A DNA stretch of 64,000 bases from an uncultured Bacteroides sp. (GTDB lineage Bacteria; Bacteroidota; Bacteroidia; Bacteroidales; Bacteroidaceae): positions 1 through 64,000 of the forward strand of contig CASENS010000006.1 of NCBI GenBank assembly GCA_949289345.1, in the 5' to 3' direction. Positions 16,180-26,031 of this stretch are shown in pieces. Position 1 is the stretch's first letter, and each line of letters begins with the position of its first letter. Made by a program: the position numbers and the translations under genes. Below the pieces are notes generated by a model. That model saw only the letters and a list, made by a program, of their open reading frames with translations, did not search any database and was not told where the DNA came from.

Positions 16180-18000
16180 TCACTTCTCTGACGGACTTTT
16201 ATAGTTATCCGGTTCCCGTAGAAAGACTTCCCTTATCCGCTCTCTATCGAACTTTGGGGTACGGTCGTAGTTATAAATACCGTTCTGTTCCTGCTCCACA
16301 TCAGTCAACTGCGTATAACAATAGCCGGCAATGTGAGGATAAGAAAGAATGACATCGGTGATTTCCTTCAGACGGGCGTAAAACTCTTCCAACGTTTCAG
16401 GCCCGTCTCCATACCCCCACGAATTGGCCGCGAACTGCTTGCCTTGCACCCATTTGATGCCTCCATATTCGTCGACAAAATAAGGTTGTCCGCTATAAAG
16501 CACTTCCATCGTCGTGCTCTTCTGTGGCAAGGTTCCATTCTTCGGCTCCAACCGTTTCACCATCTCCGTCGCACTCTGCGCATAATGATGCACACTCCAA
16601 AGGTCTGTCATGACATGATAATTCCCGCTGGCATCATTAACCGGACGATAATCCAAGGCATGAGACAAACGATAAGCGTCTTTAACCAGCCTGTCGTGAA
16701 TACGGGCCTGTTCGTCATTGGACGGACGGTCCCACGTTTCATTGAATGGTGTCCATGCTATAATGGAAGGATGGTTACGGTCGCGCGTCAGGATTTCACC
16801 CCATTCTGCCAGGAAATTGCGCGCAGCCTCCTCACTACTTGTATTTACGCCCCAACTGGCAGATTCGCCCCATGTAAGATAGCCTAACCGGTCCGCCCAA
16901 TAATGGAAACGTTCCTCAAAAACTTTCTGATGCAGACGTGCACCATTGAAACCGGCATCCATACTGAGTTCAATGTCACGCTTTAAGTCCGCATCTGAAG
17001 GAGCCGTCCAAACACCATCCGGATAAAAACCTTGGTCGAGCACAAAACGGAGATAATAAGGCTTGTTATTCAAAAACAACCTGTTTCCTTCCACATGCAC
17101 CTTACGCATACCGGCGTAAGATTTCACCCGGTCAATCAGTTTTCCGTCTTTATCCCTCACGTCCAATTCGATGTCATACAAGAATGGAGATTCGGGCGAC
17201 CATGCTTTCAGTTTCTTTATAGGCAGCGTCATGGTCAACGGAGTAGCGGCCCGCCGTATCAACCGACTTACGACTTTTGAACCATCTTTAACCAAAGCCT
17301 CCACCTGCATTCCTTCTTCCAAGGCATAGAATTCCGGACAAATAATGAAACACGACTGGTCGAACTCAGGCGTAATCCTTGCGCTTTTCAATCCACACCG
17401 ACTGACAGCTTCCATCCAAACCGTTTGCCAAATGCCGGTAGTACGCGTATATTCACATCCTTGCGAATAGTAATTGCCACTTTGTTTTCCTTTTGCCTGC
17501 ATGCCGCTACGCTGGTCATCTTCCACATAGACCACTAAATGATGTTCAACACCCGCACGGACAAAATCCGTTATGTCTACTGCAAAAGAGGAACTGCCTC
17601 CCCAATGCCGCCCGACCCGTTTTCCATCCAGATAGATTACCGAATAATAATCCACTGCACCAAAATGCAAGATAACCCGTTTCCCATTCCAGTCTTGAGG
17701 CACCCGGACTGTCCGATGATACCACATAGCAGGAATAAAATCCGTATAATTCACCCCAGACAACTTGCTCTCCGGACAAAAAGGCACTATAATGGAATTA
17801 TCAAACCCTTTACTCTCATACAGTTTGCGATTCATTCCCGACTTACCGAAATCGAACTCGTATGTCCATTCCCCATTCAAATTCCGCCAATCGGCCCGTT
17901 CAAACTGAGGACGGGGATATTCCGGTCGTGGAAGCGTTCCATCGGCCCAACTGCTCTGCAAACAGCACAACAGCCCAACTATGAAAAAAACCGTTTTCAT
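16180..18000 (-). CDS. Secreted glycoside hydrolase family 2 enzyme
   Basis: A 606-residue protein from the ATG at 18000, which begins a signal peptide (MKTVFFIVGLLCCLQSSWA); a longer reading from 18078 would run into the upstream gene. The GH2 sugar-binding jelly roll spans about 30-190 (ADWRNLNGEWTYEFDFGKSG, LHFGAVDYYSVIYLDGKRVG). It is followed by an immunoglobulin-like domain and the TIM barrel. The catalytic acid lies in AWTPFNETWD (Glu after Asn) and the nucleophile is probably Glu in YFVDEYGGIKW. GH2 covers beta-galactosidases, beta-glucuronidases and beta-mannosidases, and sequence reading alone does not choose between them. It follows the FAD oxidoreductase gene by 10 bases, within the operon. 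Confidence 0.9.
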   Translation of the reverse strand: MKTVFFIVGLLCCLQSSWADGTLPRPEYPRPQFERADWRNLNGEWTYEFDFGKSGMNRKLYESKGFDNSIIVPFCPESKLSGVNYTDFIPAMWYHRTVRVPQDWNGKRVILHFGAVDYYSVIYLDGKRVGRHWGGSSSFAVDITDFVRAGVEHHLVVYVEDDQRSGMQAKGKQSGNYYSQGCEYTRTTGIWQTVWMEAVSRCGLKSARITPEFDQSCFIICPEFYALEEGMQVEALVKDGSKVVSRLIRRAATPLTMTLPIKKLKAWSPESPFLYDIELDVRDKDGKLIDRVKSYAGMRKVHVEGNRLFLNNKPYYLRFVLDQGFYPDGVWTAPSDADLKRDIELSMDAGFNGARLHQKVFEERFHYWADRLGYLTWGESASWGVNTSSEEAARNFLAEWGEILTRDRNHPSIIAWTPFNETWDRPSNDEQARIHDRLVKDAYRLSHALDYRPVNDASGNYHVMTDLWSVHHYAQSATEMVKRLEPKNGTLPQKSTTMEVLYSGQPYFVDEYGGIKWVQGKQFAANSWGYGDGPETLEEFYARLKEITDVILSYPHIAGYCYTQLTDVEQEQNGIYNYDRTPKFDRERIREVFLREPDNYKSPSEK

Positions 18001-18010
18001 ATCTTTATAC

Positions 18011-19897
18011 TTATTTCGTTTTATCTGACAAATATGCATTATAAATCTGACGTAAGACATCCACACGCTTTGTTTCACCTAATCGTACATTCAACTTATT
18101 GGCCGACAAAGCGTTCCATAAATCCAGGTCATCCCTTGAAACCGGCTCCTCCAAACGGGCTTCCCATCCGGACAAATATCCTTTCAGACCCAGATACTGA
18201 ACCATTGCAAAGTCCGGACTATCCGGAGTAAGGTCGGTATAATAAATCAAAGTTGCCTTTTCCTTCACCAATGCAGCCTGCAACGCTGCAATATCCACAT
18301 TGCGCACTTTGCATTTGTCATCAATGGCCAACGATGCAGCCACACCTGCCGCTTGCCCCAAAGCCATCCAACAAGGTTCCATACGCAAGGTTGAAAAACC
18401 CACATGAGAGCCCGAAACGGGTACCGGCAATAAGAGGTTGTCCACATTGGGCGGCAAAATGACACCATAAGGCACGGTATAAGGACGGGTAGGATAACTG
18501 ATAAATCCATCCAAATGTACCCTACCCTGCTCCCGCTTACGTGCAGCGTGTGAATCGAGTGCATAATGACTTGCCGTAATACTGTTCCTGTGCAGAGGAG
18601 GACGCTTGCCCGGAGCTACCGGAAGCGCATCAGTCGCCGTAAAGAAATAAACGCCCTCAAAACGACGTCCCTCACGCACATAGACTTGGCGGGGAAAATA
18701 GCCGTTATCCTTATACTCGCCCTTCGATAATCCCCATTTCAAGACTTCTTCTCTGAAATGAACAGGCAACATGGAATCATGTTGAGCAAACCAAAACAAG
18801 CCCAACGTATAATCGCGCAAGCGTTTTGCGAAACGGTCACGCCACTCCCAAGACGAAGTGGGCCACGGCCAGTTTTCTTCCGGCAAATCGGTAGAAAGGA
18901 AAGCTCCATGCTGGTTGTTGGCATCGGTCTTCCGATTGGGCAATGCCGTAAGCGACACCAACTTCATAATACCCCAACTATCGCCCGGAATGGCCGTTTT
19001 ACCTCCGGAAGCTATCCGTTTCCTGTTTTCCTGCAACATCTCGTCAGTCACTTCCCGCATTTCCTTCCAAGTATTACGGCCTGTCCACACATCTTCTATC
19101 AACGACACATAGTCTTCGCGGTTGTAACTTGCGGGTTTCTCTATATTCACCCGTTGTGCAGGATCATCCGTCAGGCAGACCCGATAATTATATGCCTGTA
19201 CAGCATTATCGGCCTCACCCGTACTTCCAGCAGCCGGAAGACTTTTCCAATACTCATACGTACGACCGGCACCCGGTTCGTTGAATTCATCTTTACTTTC
19301 GCGTCCCACACGGAAAGGCACACCGGCCGCCGCACCTAAATCGCCTTCATAAGTGGCATCAATAAAAATCCGACCTTGATATACTTCTGTTTCACCAGTC
19401 ACGCGATTTAAAATACGGATATACTCTATGCGGTCATCCTTCATACATATATTTTCGGACTCAGCATCAAACTGACGCATGGTCAACACAGTAACCTTGT
19501 CTGCACATTCCGCCAGCATTTCTCCATAAACTAATGACGCCACTGAAGGTTCAAAATGAAATCCATCACTACAAGTCTTGACTTGAGGTGAGTTTTCACC
19601 ATACTTGTCTACATAGTATGCCAAAACGCGCGAAGTAAATTCCGCAAACAACCCCGTCGTCGCTCCACGTGTGGCAATGTCAGTCGCACCTAATCCATTA
19701 GCCGGTAACCCTCCAATGTGCGAGCTACGTTCCAATATGACGGACGTTTTTCCTTGACGAGCCGAAGCTATGGCCGCCATGATGCCTCCCGGATTGCCAC
19801 CTACAATTACAATGTCATATGTCTTTGCCTCTTCAGGCCAAGCGGATACGCTCACCAGCAAGACAGCCAGTAATGAACACAAGATGTTTTTCGCCAT
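18011..19897 (-). CDS. Exported FAD-dependent oxidoreductase
   Basis: A 628-residue protein with a signal peptide (ILCSLLAVLLVSVSAWPEEA) and an FAD-binding Rossmann motif at about 28-60 (YDIVIVGGNPGGIMAAIASA, VILERSSHIGGLPANG), typical of the FAD_oxidored group. Later elements include FIDATYEGDLGAAAGVPFRVGR and DNLLLPVPVSGSHVGFSTLR, the second cofactor-contacting region. Its reaction is unknown; it may oxidise a sugar hydroxyl or act on an aglycone. Being exported with a bound flavin suggests it acts in the periplasm. It sits between the uncharacterised 646-residue gene (15-base gap) and the GH2 gene (10-base gap), so it belongs to the degradative operon. Confidence 0.85.
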   Translation of the reverse strand: MAKNILCSLLAVLLVSVSAWPEEAKTYDIVIVGGNPGGIMAAIASARQGKTSVILERSSHIGGLPANGLGATDIATRGATTGLFAEFTSRVLAYYVDKYGENSPQVKTCSDGFHFEPSVASLVYGEMLAECADKVTVLTMRQFDAESENICMKDDRIEYIRILNRVTGETEVYQGRIFIDATYEGDLGAAAGVPFRVGRESKDEFNEPGAGRTYEYWKSLPAAGSTGEADNAVQAYNYRVCLTDDPAQRVNIEKPASYNREDYVSLIEDVWTGRNTWKEMREVTDEMLQENRKRIASGGKTAIPGDSWGIMKLVSLTALPNRKTDANNQHGAFLSTDLPEENWPWPTSSWEWRDRFAKRLRDYTLGLFWFAQHDSMLPVHFREEVLKWGLSKGEYKDNGYFPRQVYVREGRRFEGVYFFTATDALPVAPGKRPPLHRNSITASHYALDSHAARKREQGRVHLDGFISYPTRPYTVPYGVILPPNVDNLLLPVPVSGSHVGFSTLRMEPCWMALGQAAGVAASLAIDDKCKVRNVDIAALQAALVKEKATLIYYTDLTPDSPDFAMVQYLGLKGYLSGWEARLEEPVSRDDLDLWNALSANKLNVRLGETKRVDVLRQIYNAYLSDKTK

Positions 19898-19912
19898 ATC
19901 TATCCGAACTAT

Positions 19913-21853
19913 TTATTCATTGACCAATCTACGTTCCGCCTTATCCCAATCAAGCAACAGTTTTTTACCGGACTTCTCAATCTCCAACCGAGTAGCATTG
20001 AAACGCGTTTTGCAATAAGGATTGTCATATCTGTACTCCCAGCGCAAAGGTTTCTCATCGCCCTGCACAAACAACGGGACATCCCATCCAAACGACATCA
20101 CACCTTCTGACGGTGAATGGTAAACGACATTCAGCCCCTCAACCTTGACAAATGCGTTTCGGATTGCCTCGATAAAATTCGCAAAGCTACCCCACTGCTC
20201 TTTACTTCCGACCTCACAAATCCAAACGTTCTGACGACCTGGTGCAAAGACATCGCATAAAACGCCTCTAAAGTCTGATTTCAACTGCGGAATATGGTGC
20301 GAATATAACGCCACATATCCCTCTTCCTTACGCCCGAATATCCATGAACCGGACAAATGTATCTCATCGAATTCTGATACAGGAAAATACGCATGGGTAA
20401 AATCCGGTTTCTTATCGTCAGGAGTATTATATACACACACGACCACACGACCCGACTGAGCCGCCCGCGGCAAAACCTCATTACCCGACCAATAATTGGG
20501 CGAGAAACGCAGGTTGTTGCCTCCGGGACAATTCGTATAAACCAACGCTTTGTTCCCCAAAGTCGCCTGCCAGATATGTTGCTGATAACCTGGAGCTCCC
20601 TTACGATAATCCAATGCACAACTCAACATATAATCAGCCGTACGGAACGTCTCTACATTAGCCTCAGAAAGGGCAAAGCGGTCAAGGTGATTATGAATGA
20701 CCTTTCCAAATTCGGCTTTCTCTTTATCATAGATACGGATATAATCGTCATAGTTACGATAAGGCCAAACATCATATTTCTCCGAAATCTGTTTGGACAT
20801 CCGGATAGCCAACGGATGGATAAACTCCTGCATGCCCCAAAAAAGATGACAATCCAACTCCTTGTCATACGAAAGGCCATACTGGGGAGCGTCCTCAACA
20901 TTGATGCTGACCCGCTGACGGTTCAGGAAAGGAGTCTGATAATCCGTCGCAATGTCGCAAATGACCTGCGGGCAACGATATGAGCTGGTTGCCAAAGCCA
21001 CCGGAGCTATCACCTCATCACGGTCGTACGTACCAACCCCAAACACCAATTTAGTTAATGGTGCCGTATTGTGCGCTCCCATAATCAGCGAATGGGCATA
21101 AGTACGCCCACTGGAAGAGCCCATAAATCCTTCATAGTTGTTGAGAGCCACATCAAACATCAGCAAGTCCAGCACCATGCCGGCTTTGACACGAATAGCC
21201 TCATCCTCCGCAAAGTCATATAAATTGGCCAGCAACAATGTCTCCACTTCATAATACGTAGACATCCATTCGCTAAAACCAAAACGGAAGCGATAATCCA
21301 ACCATCTCAACAGCCGTTCTTTAGCGTGAGCCATATGCCAACGTCCGTTTTTCCCATTGGTGAACTTTGCTTTCTTATACAGCTGTCCTGCCAGCAGTTC
21401 CGCCGTATGATACAATGCCTGGTGATTTTCCGTATGGTAACAGCGATAAGTCGTGTCACGACGACCGTCGTCCCACCAATATTTAAAGTCGAGCACACAG
21501 TTCTCCATCACTGCCCTTAGCTCATCGGGCAAGAAAGCCCGCTCCTTATCCAGATACATCATGCGAAGCAAACCATTCAGCGTAAAATCATTACAATCAT
21601 GATTGGAACGAATAACAGCTATCACATCGCGCATGTTGTCCAGTTCCAATGAACGCCCGGAAGCCGCCCGCGCCGCCTGCCGGAACACGCCGTAAAGCCC
21701 GGTTTCCACTCCATTTTCCGAGTAATAATCCAAGAATTGAATCCTGCGTTCCTCGTATGTCCCACGAGGAGAAGTCCAATATTCATCAGATTGACGGGCC
21801 TGTAAAGGCCCTAATAACAACAAACAGACAGTCAAAAGGATGTATTGTTTCAT
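19913..21853 (-). CDS. Secreted protein of unknown activity, possible alpha/alpha-toroid polysaccharide enzyme
   Basis: A 646-residue protein with a signal peptide (MKQYILLTVCLLLLGPLQA). Residues about 30-400 are helical and rich in W, Y, H and N, with conserved-looking clusters at RSNHDCNDF (82-90), CYHTENHQALYHT (138-150), FRFGFSEWMSTYYEVET and GFMGSSSGRTYAHS. The C-terminal 200 residues look beta-rich. This arrangement resembles polysaccharide lyases and hydrolases built from an (alpha/alpha) toroid plus a beta-sandwich, but I do not recognise a numbered CAZy family. Its place in the operon, 40 bases after GH67 and 15 before the oxidoreductase, argues for a glycan-cleaving role. The function is unassigned. 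Confidence 0.7.
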   Translation of the reverse strand: MKQYILLTVCLLLLGPLQARQSDEYWTSPRGTYEERRIQFLDYYSENGVETGLYGVFRQAARAASGRSLELDNMRDVIAVIRSNHDCNDFTLNGLLRMMYLDKERAFLPDELRAVMENCVLDFKYWWDDGRRDTTYRCYHTENHQALYHTAELLAGQLYKKAKFTNGKNGRWHMAHAKERLLRWLDYRFRFGFSEWMSTYYEVETLLLANLYDFAEDEAIRVKAGMVLDLLMFDVALNNYEGFMGSSSGRTYAHSLIMGAHNTAPLTKLVFGVGTYDRDEVIAPVALATSSYRCPQVICDIATDYQTPFLNRQRVSINVEDAPQYGLSYDKELDCHLFWGMQEFIHPLAIRMSKQISEKYDVWPYRNYDDYIRIYDKEKAEFGKVIHNHLDRFALSEANVETFRTADYMLSCALDYRKGAPGYQQHIWQATLGNKALVYTNCPGGNNLRFSPNYWSGNEVLPRAAQSGRVVVCVYNTPDDKKPDFTHAYFPVSEFDEIHLSGSWIFGRKEEGYVALYSHHIPQLKSDFRGVLCDVFAPGRQNVWICEVGSKEQWGSFANFIEAIRNAFVKVEGLNVVYHSPSEGVMSFGWDVPLFVQGDEKPLRWEYRYDNPYCKTRFNATRLEIEKSGKKLLLDWDKAERRLVNE

Positions 21854-21893
21854 ATTGTAAACAAATTTACAGGTTTATCATATTCATTATTCC

Positions 21894-24047
21894 TTAATCA
21901 TAATATCCTTTCCAGTCGTATGGGAAAGGAATGGATTGGTAGTATTTCAAATCATGAGCAGGGGGTTGGCATCCCTCCGGAAGCGGACGTTGCGAATACT
22001 GTTGGAAAAACAAGACACATCCGTCGCGCCACCACATCGCCTCCCGTTCCTGATACTCCAGCAACGAAGCGACTTGATTATAACGTTCCAAGTCGATTTT
22101 TCCTTCCAATGAATGCCAAATGTTCTTCATCTGTCCCACTTCAGCCACACCTTTATAATAATGCGACACAAGCTCGTCCCACAATGTTTTCCCCGAAGCC
22201 AAACGATAGTCCCACGGCAACCGATGAAACCATAGCAGATAACTTTCCGGGCAGGTACGAAGACTGTTAAACCGATCGCATACAGGTGTGTGGTATTGTC
22301 CTGTTGCGCCACTGCCACCATCCGTACGATCTACTCCGATGCTGTCTGTTGTTACTTTATGGTAATCGAACGCTGTCCATACCGGGTCATCATGCCAAGG
22401 TTCCGGACCGTTGTGCGTAGCATAATTCATAATGTGGTTCAAACCTAACGGCATGGTATAGTTGACATACGTCTCGCGCGACATTGCCATCAGTTTCAAA
22501 ATGGGATTTAAGACTTCCTGTGTATTGGAGAAGGTCATCCTCACCCATTCTTCCGCTATCGTCATAGCACACATGTCCGGATTCCACGCCAACCGCCCGA
22601 AAGCATACCAATTGGCTTGTCCAAACAGATGCCCAGTCCAATTCAAATCCGTTCCCACATTCGGAACCCCAGCAATGGCTGATATGCCATGCGTACGCTG
22701 ATAGTCTTGAAGAACTTTTGAAACTGTACTTCCCTGCCCGCAAGCATACGTATCGGACTGAAGGGTTTCTTCATACAATGTCCCCAAATAAACCAGATGG
22801 CCGGCGTGTCCCAAGTTTTCCTGCGTAATTTGAAATTCCAAAGCCAACGGCGTCCGTGGCATACCGCCAAACAATGGATGGAAAGGCTCACGCGGCTGGA
22901 AATCTATCGGACCATTCTTGGGTTGCACAAACACATTTTTCCGGAATTGACCGTCCAATGGTTTAAACTCATTATACCCCGTTACCACACGATCGACATG
23001 ACGCTCGTTCTGATAAACAAATGCCCGCCAAAAGACGACACCACCATACGGTTCCAATGCTTCGCCCAACATATTGGCTCCATCCGCATGGGTACAACCA
23101 TAATCCTGCGGTCCCGGTTGCCCTTCTGAATTGGCTTTTACCAAGAAGCCGCCAAAATCCGGAATAATGGAATAAATTTCCTCAACCTTTTCTTTCCACC
23201 AAGCACGTACACGAGAGTCTTTGGGATTAGCTGTGTCCAACCCTCCAAGTTCCTTCGGCGCGCTAAATTTGGCTGTAAGATATACACGTATGCCATAAGG
23301 GCGAAACGCATCCGCCAATCCTGACGCCTTAACTAGCCAATCCCTACGCAGACTCTTTGCCTGAGCATTGACATTGTTCAACACGATTCCATTAATGCCG
23401 ATTGAAGCGTTAGCACGGGCATAATCCGTGTAACGAGTCTCTTTATAAAAAGGTAATCGTTCCCAATTCCAAAGGCTGTAACCGGCATAACCACGCTCCA
23501 CGGTTCCATCCAGGTTATCCCAATGATTAAGCATGCGATATTTCAGTTTCGGATTCTCCACGACACACAAATCATCCAAGGATTGACGAGTCTGCATCAA
23601 CCGCAAGTAATGAAATACACCATACAATAATCCCCTATCCGTCAGAGCCGTAACAACAACCCGCTGTTTTCCGTTCAACCGGCCACTCCAAATCAAATAT
23701 CCTTCTTCATTTAATGCACGTACCTTTTCACCGAACGGAATATCGCCAGAAGGGAAAAGCACATGGCTTACGCCAATCCATAACGTACCGCCATCAGGTG
23801 CAGAAGTTTCCGCCGGCAACTTGCCCAGCAGCCCCTCCATACCTCGGAATAATTCCGCCTTAGCGGCACTTGCCTGCTCGGAAGTTGTCTTCGGGAAATA
23901 ACACACGGCATTCAACTTCCGGTAATTGTCAAGCAAAGACATATCGTCTACCAGCCTGTAACGCAACCACAGCTCATAACCGCTTTCAGCAGCCATGTTT
24001 CCCAACAGACACCCCAAGAATATTAGACAGATGATACTTCGTTTCAT
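21894..24047 (-). CDS. GH67 alpha-glucuronidase
   Basis: A 717-residue secreted enzyme (signal MKRSIICLIFLGCLLGNMAA), the usual length for GH67. An N-terminal beta-sandwich (about 25-150) precedes the TIM barrel, entered at KLKYRMLNHWDNLDGTVERG. The barrel holds FGGFLVKANSEGQPGPQDYG, which carries the acid Glu, and GHLVYLGTLYEETLQSD in the later catalytic region. A helical C-terminal domain follows. GH67 enzymes remove (4-O-methyl-)alpha-glucuronic acid from the non-reducing end of glucuronoxylan fragments. No xylanase or xylosidase is nearby, so the natural substrate may be another glucuronylated glycan. It is in the same operon as GH97 (13-base gap). Confidence 0.92.
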   Translation of the reverse strand: MKRSIICLIFLGCLLGNMAAESGYELWLRYRLVDDMSLLDNYRKLNAVCYFPKTTSEQASAAKAELFRGMEGLLGKLPAETSAPDGGTLWIGVSHVLFPSGDIPFGEKVRALNEEGYLIWSGRLNGKQRVVVTALTDRGLLYGVFHYLRLMQTRQSLDDLCVVENPKLKYRMLNHWDNLDGTVERGYAGYSLWNWERLPFYKETRYTDYARANASIGINGIVLNNVNAQAKSLRRDWLVKASGLADAFRPYGIRVYLTAKFSAPKELGGLDTANPKDSRVRAWWKEKVEEIYSIIPDFGGFLVKANSEGQPGPQDYGCTHADGANMLGEALEPYGGVVFWRAFVYQNERHVDRVVTGYNEFKPLDGQFRKNVFVQPKNGPIDFQPREPFHPLFGGMPRTPLALEFQITQENLGHAGHLVYLGTLYEETLQSDTYACGQGSTVSKVLQDYQRTHGISAIAGVPNVGTDLNWTGHLFGQANWYAFGRLAWNPDMCAMTIAEEWVRMTFSNTQEVLNPILKLMAMSRETYVNYTMPLGLNHIMNYATHNGPEPWHDDPVWTAFDYHKVTTDSIGVDRTDGGSGATGQYHTPVCDRFNSLRTCPESYLLWFHRLPWDYRLASGKTLWDELVSHYYKGVAEVGQMKNIWHSLEGKIDLERYNQVASLLEYQEREAMWWRDGCVLFFQQYSQRPLPEGCQPPAHDLKYYQSIPFPYDWKGYYD

Positions 24048-24060
24048 AATTATGTCGCAC

Positions 24061-26004
24061 TTATTCTATCACACCGGCCCAACCACCGTTACGTACCAAG
24101 TTCAAAGTCAACTTTGTGGAACGACCGACCTCGATTTCTTTCTTCTTATAATCCATGGCTTGCCTATCCGCATTGATACCATCTTCGAAATAAGTAAGGT
24201 GCCGGTTTTCCCCTTCCGGAAGGAAGTCTAAATTAAGTTCCAATGAACGTCCTTTGTCATTCGTAATTGCACCGATGTACCATTTGTCCCCGCTACGACG
24301 GGCAATCAATACATACTCGCCCACCTTGGCATCAAGCACTTTTGTTTCGTCCCAAACGACCGGCACGCTGGAAATAAACTCCGTACACGGACGTTCGCGA
24401 TAGTAATAAACAGGATTATCCGCCAACATCTGAAGTCCGCTTTCGAACACAACAAACAACGCCATCTGATAAGCACGAGTACCCGAACCCATGGCATTGG
24501 CACGTGTAGAGCGGTTATCCTCAGGCTGAGCGGAGAACATGGAACCAGGAGTAAAGTCCATTGGTCCAACCGCATTGCGCATAAAGGGCAGATAGATGCT
24601 GTTGGAAGGTTTACAATTGCCGCCTTGTTCCATACCTAACACGCCTTCATAAGACAACACATTGGGATACCGGCGTTCCAGGCCGGCCGGTTTGAACGAA
24701 CCATGAAAATCAACAAACAATTTATACTTGGCTGCTTCCTTGGCAACCCGTTCGTAATAATTCACCATCCATTGGTCACTACGGTCCATGAAATCAATCT
24801 TCACGCCCGCAATGCCCCAATCGGCAAACGTCTTAAACAAGTCAAAATGGTATTCTACCGTCAGCCAAGTCAACCACAACACAATTCTCACATTCCGCTC
24901 CTTCCCGTATTTAATCAGTTCTTTGAGATCAATCGTTGGATTAGGAGTGAAAGGGTCACGGGTACTCTTTGCCCACCCTTCATCCATAATGATATAAGGA
25001 ATGCCAAATGTCGACGCAAAATCTATATAATATTTATATGAGTCCATATTATAACCCGAACGGAAGTCCACACCATACAGGCGTGCATCGTGCCACCATT
25101 CCCAACTGACCTGACCGGGCTTTACCCAACTGAAATCCTCCAACTCACAAGGAGAAGACAGGTTATAGACCATTTCATTAGACACAATTTCACGATCATC
25201 ATCCGTAATGACGAAAAAACGCCAAGGCAAAGTCCTCGTCCCGGATGTTTTGGCCATGTAATCGGCCTCTTTCAAAATCTTCAGACTACGGTCACCATCC
25301 TCACCAAACTCCAGCGGATATTTTGGAAATAAGGAACACATGCCATTGTCACCTGTACTTTTCAAGAACATGCAAGGATAGTCACGCAAATCAGCTTCTG
25401 AAATCAAAATCTTGTAATCGTCCTCCGTCTCCAACAGAACCGGCAGATAGCTCATACGATCCGTATCTTTATAGTCGCGCGTATGAACATGTGTATAAGG
25501 ATACTCATAGGAGGTCTTAAAATTTTGCGGTTGTGACAGATGCGCAAGGCAATTACCGGGGAAATGTATCGCAAAGTCCTCGTCCATCACCTCTATCTCT
25601 CCTTTTTTGTCAAGCACGAAACGATAAGCCACCCCTGTATCGAACACACGAAAGTCCACGGCATAATTTCCGGCAAAACTCATGCGCAGGGTGTTACAAT
25701 GATTTCTTACAAAAGCATTTTTCAATGGTATTTCCCGCTTCACAGTCTCATCTATCACCCCGCGTTTCACACGCCTCAGCTTCGGATTTACGCCCAGCAC
25801 TTCATCCGAAAGTGTCAAAGCCAATGAGCAATTCTGCAAAATCAAATCATCACCCGCATAAATGGAATAATAAATCTTATCGCTTACTTCAATAGTTACT
25901 TTCAAGTTTCCGTCAGGAGACTGTACACTGACCGATTTTGCCGCCGCATGACCCGAAATCAGCCATACAAGCGCAGCGGCTAATGCCAAAATAATCTTAT
26001 TCAT
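24061..26004 (-). CDS. GH97 alpha-glycosidase
   Basis: A 647-residue secreted enzyme (signal IILALAAALVWLISGHAAA). The N-terminal beta-sandwich (about 25-270; VSVQSPDGNLKVTIEVSDK) precedes a TIM barrel (WEWWHDARLYGVDFRSGYN, PYIIMDEGWAKS, WGIAGVKIDFMDRSDQWM, FVDFHGSFKPAGLERRYPN, SYEGVLGMEQ) and a C-terminal beta domain. GH97 contains inverting alpha-glucosidases (SusB type) and retaining alpha-galactosidases. The residues that separate them need an alignment, so the linkage is left open. It should trim alpha-linked Glc or Gal from oligosaccharides in the periplasm. It lies between GH67 and GH105 in one operon. Confidence 0.92.
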   Translation of the reverse strand: MNKIILALAAALVWLISGHAAAKSVSVQSPDGNLKVTIEVSDKIYYSIYAGDDLILQNCSLALTLSDEVLGVNPKLRRVKRGVIDETVKREIPLKNAFVRNHCNTLRMSFAGNYAVDFRVFDTGVAYRFVLDKKGEIEVMDEDFAIHFPGNCLAHLSQPQNFKTSYEYPYTHVHTRDYKDTDRMSYLPVLLETEDDYKILISEADLRDYPCMFLKSTGDNGMCSLFPKYPLEFGEDGDRSLKILKEADYMAKTSGTRTLPWRFFVITDDDREIVSNEMVYNLSSPCELEDFSWVKPGQVSWEWWHDARLYGVDFRSGYNMDSYKYYIDFASTFGIPYIIMDEGWAKSTRDPFTPNPTIDLKELIKYGKERNVRIVLWLTWLTVEYHFDLFKTFADWGIAGVKIDFMDRSDQWMVNYYERVAKEAAKYKLFVDFHGSFKPAGLERRYPNVLSYEGVLGMEQGGNCKPSNSIYLPFMRNAVGPMDFTPGSMFSAQPEDNRSTRANAMGSGTRAYQMALFVVFESGLQMLADNPVYYYRERPCTEFISSVPVVWDETKVLDAKVGEYVLIARRSGDKWYIGAITNDKGRSLELNLDFLPEGENRHLTYFEDGINADRQAMDYKKKEIEVGRSTKLTLNLVRNGGWAGVIE

Positions 26005-26031
26005 ACCTATACCCTATTTACTAAATGAACC

